Below, one piece after another: positions 59,710 to 64,000 of a DNA stretch of 64,000 nucleotides. The position numbers and the translations under genes are program-made. The notes under the pieces are model-generated. The model was not told the DNA's origin. It made no database searches and saw only the letters and a list, made by a program, of their open reading frames with translations. Within the stretch, counting starts at the first letter, position 1. Each line of letters begins with the position of its first letter. The DNA is taken from contig NZ_JBOBFT010000009.1 of assembly GCF_050587525.1 (NCBI RefSeq), forward strand, positions 138,581 through 202,580, written 5' to 3'. The DNA comes from Plantibacter sp050587525. GTDB taxonomy: Bacteria > Actinomycetota > Actinomycetes > Actinomycetales > Microbacteriaceae.

Positions 59710-60586
59710 TCCGGTGATCCGCCAGGGGAGGCCGTTCGAGGCGATCGGGACGTCGTGGCAGATCGACACGGCCGAACCGCTCGGCGACGACCTCGCCGAA
59801 GCGTTGGCGGACCGCATCGAGCGTTTCGATGCGACGTACTCCCGCTTCCGTGACGACTCGCTCGTGGCCCGGTTCGCACGGGGGCCCGCGAGCGAACCCT
59901 TCCCCGAGGATGCGTCTGCGCTCTTCGCGCTGTACCGCGCACTGTTCGATGCGACGGGCGGCGCGGTGAGCCCGTTCGTCGGCGCATCGCTCGAACGCCT
60001 CGGCTACGATACCGCGTACTCGCTCGTCCAGGCGGGGCCGGCGATCGGTGCACCCGTCTGGGACGACATCGCCGCGTGGGACGCGGAGACGCGCACGCTC
60101 ACCACGACGACCGCGGTCGTGATCGACGTCGGAGCTGCAGGCAAGGGCTACCTCGTCGACATCGTGGCGGACCTGCTGCACGATGCCGGGCACACGGCGT
60201 TCACGATCGACGCGTCCGGCGACCTCCTGCACCGTGGCGGCATCCCCTTGCGGGTCGCGCTCGAGCACCCGTACGACCCGCGGAAGGCGATCGGCGTCGC
60301 CACGATGACCGACGGCGCACTCTGCGCATCCGCCACCAACCGACGCGCGTGGGGATCCGGCCTCCACCACGTCATCGACGGTCGCACCGGACTCCCGACG
60401 AACGAGGTCGCGGCGACGTGGGCGACCGCACCGTCCGCGATGGTCGCCGACGGCATCGCCACAGCACTGTTCTTCACCGACCACGGCATCCTCGCACCGC
60501 GCTTCGACGGCGTCGAGAGTGTCAGGATGTTCACCACCGGCCTCGTCGACACCTCGGCCGGCTTTCCAGGGGAGTTGTTCACATGA
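59693..60586 (+). CDS. apbE: FAD:protein FMN transferase (ApbE)
   Basis: A protein of about 297 residues. ATG 59693 overlaps the lipoprotein gene by 17 nt; GTG 59714 is an alternative start. FEAIGTSWQID opens the ApbE fold, VIDVGAAGKGYLVDIVADLLHDAGHTAFTIDASGDLL is the central FAD/Mg2+ region, and HHVIDGRTGLPTNEVAATWATAPSAMVADGIATALFF is the C-terminal signature. It transfers FMN from FAD to a Thr/Ser of the partner protein, most likely the lipoprotein just upstream. There is no clear signal peptide. The stop overlaps the next gene by 4 nt (ATGA). Confidence 0.92.
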   Translation: MRPRADPVIRQGRPFEAIGTSWQIDTAEPLGDDLAEALADRIERFDATYSRFRDDSLVARFARGPASEPFPEDASALFALYRALFDATGGAVSPFVGASLERLGYDTAYSLVQAGPAIGAPVWDDIAAWDAETRTLTTTTAVVIDVGAAGKGYLVDIVADLLHDAGHTAFTIDASGDLLHRGGIPLRVALEHPYDPRKAIGVATMTDGALCASATNRRAWGSGLHHVIDGRTGLPTNEVAATWATAPSAMVADGIATALFFTDHGILAPRFDGVESVRMFTTGLVDTSAGFPGELFT

Positions 60587-62109
60587 TCGGTGGAGGCCGT
60601 CTCGCCTACCTCTTCGACACCGTGCTCGGGCGGGTGACGATGTACCGGCTCGTGACGCTCTCGCTCGGCACCCTCGCGCTCTACGCCTTCATCCTGTCGC
60701 TCCTCGGGAAGGTGTTCTACACGCCGCTCGAGCTGCTCGCGACGGCGGCCGTGCTCATCGTCGTCGGCTATGGCGGCAACCGGCTCTTCGGCGCGCTCTT
60801 CCGGGTGCGACCGCACGGCGAGTCCGCCGTCATCACCTCGCTCCTGCTGTTCTTCATCCTGTGGCCGAGCACCGACCCGCTCGCGCTGCTCTGGATCGCA
60901 CTGGCCTCCCTCATCGCTCAGGCGGGCAAGTACGTGCTCGTGTTCCGGAAGCGCCACATCGTGAACCCGACGGTCGTCGCGGCCGTCGTCATGAGCGTGA
61001 GCGGACTCTCGCCGTCTGTGTGGTGGGCGGCGAGCCCGTACCTGCTGCCGGCCGTCGTGGTCCTCGGCTTCCTCGTGCTCTATCGGACTCGGCGACTCGC
61101 GATGGCCGGGACGTTCATCGTCGTCGCGTGGGCGCTCGTCACGATCCGCCTCGCGGCTTCCGGCCAGGAACTCGGTGCCGCGGCTCTCGCGCCACTCACC
61201 TCGTACCCGATCGTCTTCCTCGCGGCGTTCATGCTGAGCGAACCGCTCACCCTCCCGCCGCGCCGCTGGCAGCAACTCGTCGAAGCCGTGCTCGTCGGCG
61301 TCGTGTTCGCCGTGCCGTACGCCTTCGGGCCCGTCTTCTCCACGCCGGAGCTCGCACTCCTCGTCGGCAACCTGTTCGCGTTCGCCGTGAGCCGCCGGTC
61401 CGGCATCCGACTGCGCCTCGATCGGACCACGCAGCTCACCCCGACGGCCGTGGAGTACAGCTTCACGGCGACACGACCGGTGTCGTTCGTGGCCGGACAG
61501 TACCTCGAACTGACCCTCCCGCACCGGAGGGCCGACGTGCGGGGGACGAGACGGACGTTCAGCATCGTGTCACCTCCGGAGGACGGCCACACGATCCGGG
61601 TCGCGATGCGGATGCCCGAGCGGGCGAGCAGTTTCAAACGTGCGCTCGCGACGCTGCCGGTCGGCGGTTCCGTCTCCGCCACCGGTGTGTGGGGCGACTT
61701 CGTCCTCCCCGCCGATGAGACGCGCCCGCTCCTCCTCATCGCCGCCGGCATCGGGATCACCCCCTTCGCCTCGCAGCTCGCGCAGCTCCACGTGCGGCGA
61801 CAGCAGCGCGACATCGTGCTCGTGTACGTCGTCTCCGGGACCGAGGAACTCGCGTACGCGGCGGAACTGCAGGCGTGGGGCGTGCGGGTGTTCGTGGCCG
61901 CGCCGGTCGCTCCAGAGCCACTCCCGGCCGGCTGGACGTACCTGGGACCTGGGCGGATCGACCACGAACGGCTCGTCGACGCCGTTCCGGACCTCGCCGC
62001 GCGGGAAGTGCTCATCTCCGGCCCGCCCACGCTCATCGACGCCCTGAAGCCCGCCCTGCGCGGTGTCGGCGCGACGCGCGTGCGGACCGATGCGTTCAGC
62101 GGGTACTGA
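60583..62109 (+). CDS. NqrB/RnfD-like membrane domain fused to a ferredoxin-NADP reductase-type module
   Basis: A 508-residue protein coupled to apbE by ATGA. The first 270 residues contain about nine hydrophobic helices with the NqrB/RnfD-like stretch KYVLVFRKRHIVNPTVVAAVV (His125). Residues about 280-508 form an FNR module: FVAGQYLELTLPH and RRTFSIVSPPEDG bind FAD, LIAAGIGITPFASQL binds NAD(P)H, and EVLISGPPTLIDALK is the C-terminal end. It is predicted to move electrons from cytosolic NAD(P)H across the membrane to the flavinylated lipoprotein. The final acceptor outside the cell is unknown. Confidence 0.85.
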   Translation: MIGGGRLAYLFDTVLGRVTMYRLVTLSLGTLALYAFILSLLGKVFYTPLELLATAAVLIVVGYGGNRLFGALFRVRPHGESAVITSLLLFFILWPSTDPLALLWIALASLIAQAGKYVLVFRKRHIVNPTVVAAVVMSVSGLSPSVWWAASPYLLPAVVVLGFLVLYRTRRLAMAGTFIVVAWALVTIRLAASGQELGAAALAPLTSYPIVFLAAFMLSEPLTLPPRRWQQLVEAVLVGVVFAVPYAFGPVFSTPELALLVGNLFAFAVSRRSGIRLRLDRTTQLTPTAVEYSFTATRPVSFVAGQYLELTLPHRRADVRGTRRTFSIVSPPEDGHTIRVAMRMPERASSFKRALATLPVGGSVSATGVWGDFVLPADETRPLLLIAAGIGITPFASQLAQLHVRRQQRDIVLVYVVSGTEELAYAAELQAWGVRVFVAAPVAPEPLPAGWTYLGPGRIDHERLVDAVPDLAAREVLISGPPTLIDALKPALRGVGATRVRTDAFSGY

Positions 62110-62175
62110 GTCGCCGGTCGTGATCGGCCGGGGCGCCTGTCACCCGATGTCCAGGTCTCCGGCCGCGGCCGCCCC

Positions 62176-62181
62176 TAGGAT
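62176..62181 (+). promoter_or_regulatory. -10 box (TAGGAT) of a leaderless promoter
   Basis: TAGGAT lies exactly 6 nt before GTG 62188, the same hexamer and spacing as for the zincin-like gene at 5228. Confidence 0.55.
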
Positions 62182-62187
62182 GATCAC

Positions 62188-63627
62188 GTGACTCGGCGAT
62201 GGCTCCTCTGGTCCGGCTTCGCCGTGGTCCACATCCTGCTGATCTGGCTGTGCCTGGCGGCCCCAGGACAGCCGATCGGCGATGTGACGGGCGTGTACCT
62301 CCCGTGGGTCCAGAACGCGACGAACGGCGGCCCGATCCCCGGCGTCGACGTGAGCTTCGTCTACCCGATCCTCGCGATCGTGCCGATGCTCCTCCCGCTC
62401 CTCGCAGGACCCGCCTGGTACGGCTTCGCGTGGCTCGTCCTCGTGTCGATCCTCAACGCGGTCGCCTTCGGCGTGCTCGTCGGCAACGGCGCCTCCAAGC
62501 ACCGCTCCGCAGCGGCCTGGTGGTGGCTCGGCTTCCTCGTGCTGCTCGGCCCCATCGCCCTCGGCCGCATCGACTCCGTGACCGTGCCGATCGCGATCCT
62601 CGGCCTCCTCTGGGCCGCGGGGCGACCGCGCAGAGCGACGATCCTCCTGACGGTCGCCGCCTGGATGAAGATCTGGCCGGCCGCCCTCGTCGCCGCCCTC
62701 GTCATCGCGCTCCGCCGCCGGCTCGTCGTGCTGCTCACGGCCGTCGCGACGGCGCTCGCCGTGCTCGTCGTCGGCTTCGCGATCGGTGGATCGCACGTGC
62801 TCAGCTTCGTGACCGAGCAGACGGGGCGCGGACTGCAGGTCGAATCGCCCATCGGGAACGTGTACCTCTGGATGGCCGTCGCCGGCGTGCCGGGGAGCGG
62901 CGTCTATTACGACCACCAGATCCTCACCTTCCAGGTCTCCGGACCGGCCGAGGCCGCAGTCGCCTCGATCATGACGCCCATCCTCGCCGTCGCCGTGCTC
63001 GCCATCGTGCTCATCGGGGTCCTCGCCATGCGCGCCGGACGCCACGTCGTCCAGATCCTGCCAGCCCTCGCCCTCGCGTTCGTCCTCACCCTCATCGTCT
63101 TCAACAAGGTCGGTTCGCCGCAGTTCGTCACCTGGCTCGCAGCCCCCGTCATCCTCGGGATCGTCTACCGCGGGCGCCGGTTCGCGACGCCCGCCCTCAT
63201 CGCCCTCGGCATCGCCGGTCTCACGCAGCTCTTCTACCCGTACCTGTACCTCTGGCTGCTCGGCGAGGACCCGGCGATGGTGACCGTCCTGACGCTCCGC
63301 AACCTCCTGTACTTCGCGCTCCTCGGCTGGGCCGTCTGGTCGCTCGTCGTGCCGCCGAGGGTCGAGCTCGTCGTCGATCCGGAACGGCTGGGAGGGCACG
63401 CCGCGCGGGCGCCTCGGGTCCGGCGTGGGGCGCGTTCGGAATCTGTGGCTCCCGGGTCGTCTGCGGTGCCTTCAGGGTCGACTTCCGCGCCTTCCGGGTC
63501 GTCGACGCCTCCGTCGTCCCTGGCCTCCTCGCCGTCTGCTGTGCCTTCCGCGCCTCCCGCGCCTTCCGTCCGCACCGCCCGCAACCCGATCGATCCGGCG
63601 CGTCCGGCCGATCAGAACCTGGAGTGA
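62188..63627 (+). CDS. Glycosyltransferase family 87 (DUF2029) polyprenol-phosphate-mannose-type transferase
   Basis: A 479-residue membrane protein with about 11 hydrophobic helices up to residue 390. Charged first-loop residues after helix 1 (GDVTGVYLPWVQNA) are where GT-C enzymes hold the catalytic Asp, and MKIWPAALVAALVIALRRR and NKVGSPQFVTWLAAPVI are typical of the family. GT87 members use polyprenyl-phosphomannose at the outer face to extend mannolipids. A tail of about 85 residues is Ser/Pro/Ala-rich. A leaderless start at GTG 62188 is supported by its -10 box. The manB product at 5.5 kb would feed its donor pathway. Confidence 0.85.
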   Translation: MTRRWLLWSGFAVVHILLIWLCLAAPGQPIGDVTGVYLPWVQNATNGGPIPGVDVSFVYPILAIVPMLLPLLAGPAWYGFAWLVLVSILNAVAFGVLVGNGASKHRSAAAWWWLGFLVLLGPIALGRIDSVTVPIAILGLLWAAGRPRRATILLTVAAWMKIWPAALVAALVIALRRRLVVLLTAVATALAVLVVGFAIGGSHVLSFVTEQTGRGLQVESPIGNVYLWMAVAGVPGSGVYYDHQILTFQVSGPAEAAVASIMTPILAVAVLAIVLIGVLAMRAGRHVVQILPALALAFVLTLIVFNKVGSPQFVTWLAAPVILGIVYRGRRFATPALIALGIAGLTQLFYPYLYLWLLGEDPAMVTVLTLRNLLYFALLGWAVWSLVVPPRVELVVDPERLGGHAARAPRVRRGARSESVAPGSSAVPSGSTSAPSGSSTPPSSLASSPSAVPSAPPAPSVRTARNPIDPARPADQNLE

Positions 63628-63631
63628 TCCC

Positions 63632-63946
63632 ATGCTCGTCGCCTTCTCCGTCGCACCCTCCGGCAGCGGCAACGCCGATGCGTCCGTCCACGATGCCGTC
63701 GCTGCAGCCGTCGCCGTCGTGCGTGACTCGGGTCTCCCGAACCACACGGACTCGATGTTCACCACGATCGAGGGCGACTGGGACGAGGTCTTCGACGTCG
63801 TGAAGCGTGCGACCGAGGCCGTCGGCGCGTTCGGCAGCCGTGTCTCGCTCGTGCTCAAGGCCGACATCCGTCCCGGGTACACGGGCGAGCTCGACGCGAA
63901 GGTCGAGCGCCTCGAGGCGGCGCTCGAGGAACGCGCGGGCGCGTAG
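63632..63946 (+). CDS. MTH1187/YkoF-type thiamine-binding protein
   Basis: A 104-residue protein from ATG 63632 (GGAG 8 nt upstream), 4 nt after the GT87 stop and so probably co-transcribed. It begins LVAFSVAPSGSGNADASVHDAVAAAVAVVRDSGLPN and includes DSMFTTIEGDWDEVFDVVKRA, the pattern of the small ferredoxin-like thiamine-binding family. Members bind thiamine or related compounds and may act as cytosolic carriers; no enzymatic residues are recognised. The last 54 bp of the window hold nothing identifiable. Confidence 0.82.
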   Translation: MLVAFSVAPSGSGNADASVHDAVAAAVAVVRDSGLPNHTDSMFTTIEGDWDEVFDVVKRATEAVGAFGSRVSLVLKADIRPGYTGELDAKVERLEAALEERAGA

Positions 63947-64000
63947 GCCGGAGGACGCCCGGCCGCTGGGCGCCCTCGGCGTCGCCCGCGTGCACCGGCG

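Overview
The window is high-GC DNA from an actinobacterium. The best fit is the Microbacteriaceae; this is an inference from gene content and gene order, as no rRNA is present to confirm it. Diagnostic genes are mtrA-mtrB-lpqB, lsr2, a WhiB1-type regulator, the mycothiol-responsive sigR-rsrA pair, fused kgd (2-oxoglutarate decarboxylase/dehydrogenase), guaB1, DUF3499 and Rv3235-family proteins. The blocks GT2-DUF5719-zincin-DUF3499-manB-ahcY, mtrAB-lpqB-comF-hpf-secA, pdtaS-whiB1 and rsgA-aroA<->sigR-rsrA follow the order known from other actinobacteria. This looks like core chromosome: I see no integrase, transposase, prophage, CRISPR array, tRNA or rRNA.

Layout. 0-8.5 kb: envelope sugar metabolism (truncated glycosyltransferase, DUF5719, zincin-like protein, DUF3499, phosphomannomutase) and S-adenosylhomocysteine hydrolase. 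8.7-12.2 kb: RDD and SpoIIM membrane proteins back to back, DUF5997, and a LysR-type ligand domain without a DNA-binding domain. 12.3-18.0 kb: a five-gene minus-strand operon (proline-rich membrane protein, DUF4129, DUF4350, MoxR, DUF58). 18.1-27.6 kb: MtrAB-LpqB, ComF, ribosome hibernation factor, PadR and SecA. 27.8-34.2 kb: Lsr2, Rv3235-family protein, small regulators, a SAF/CpaE-like pair and a secreted C69 peptidase homologue. 34.4-41.9 kb: PdtaS kinase, WhiB, Hsp20 with a HAIR operator, Bcp, RsgA, AroA, SigR and RsrA. 42.2-52 kb: proline iminopeptidase, Na+/H+ antiporter, Kgd, GuaB1 and LysR. 52-58 kb: MFS exporter, two CNNM/CorC proteins, an old-yellow-enzyme homologue and a HAD protein. 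58.2-64 kb: NAD(P)HX dehydratase, a flavin electron-transfer cluster (FMN lipoprotein, ApbE, NqrB/RnfD-like membrane domain fused to a flavodoxin-reductase-type module), a GT87 mannosyltransferase homologue and a thiamine-binding protein.

Regulation visible in the DNA. Many genes have a TANNNT -10 box exactly 6 nt before ATG/GTG and so are probably leaderless. Hsp20 has a near-perfect HspR (HAIR) operator. sigR has an exact GGAAT-N18-GTT promoter that overlaps the aroA start. Two short upstream ORFs, each overlapping the start of its transporter gene, were not called as genes: a 24-codon Asp/Pro-rich one before the first CNNM gene, resembling Mg2+-sensing leader peptides, and a 44-codon Thr/His-rich one before the MFS gene.

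The intergenic regions also carry a set of long inverted-repeat elements. Three are 87-bp copies with identical 15-bp ends; four others are built alike but differ in sequence. There is also a nine-unit, 26-bp tandem array. I regard the uORF/CNNM leader, the palindrome family, the flavin electron-transfer cluster and the CTG-started, Ser-for-Cys C69 protein as the items most worth following up.
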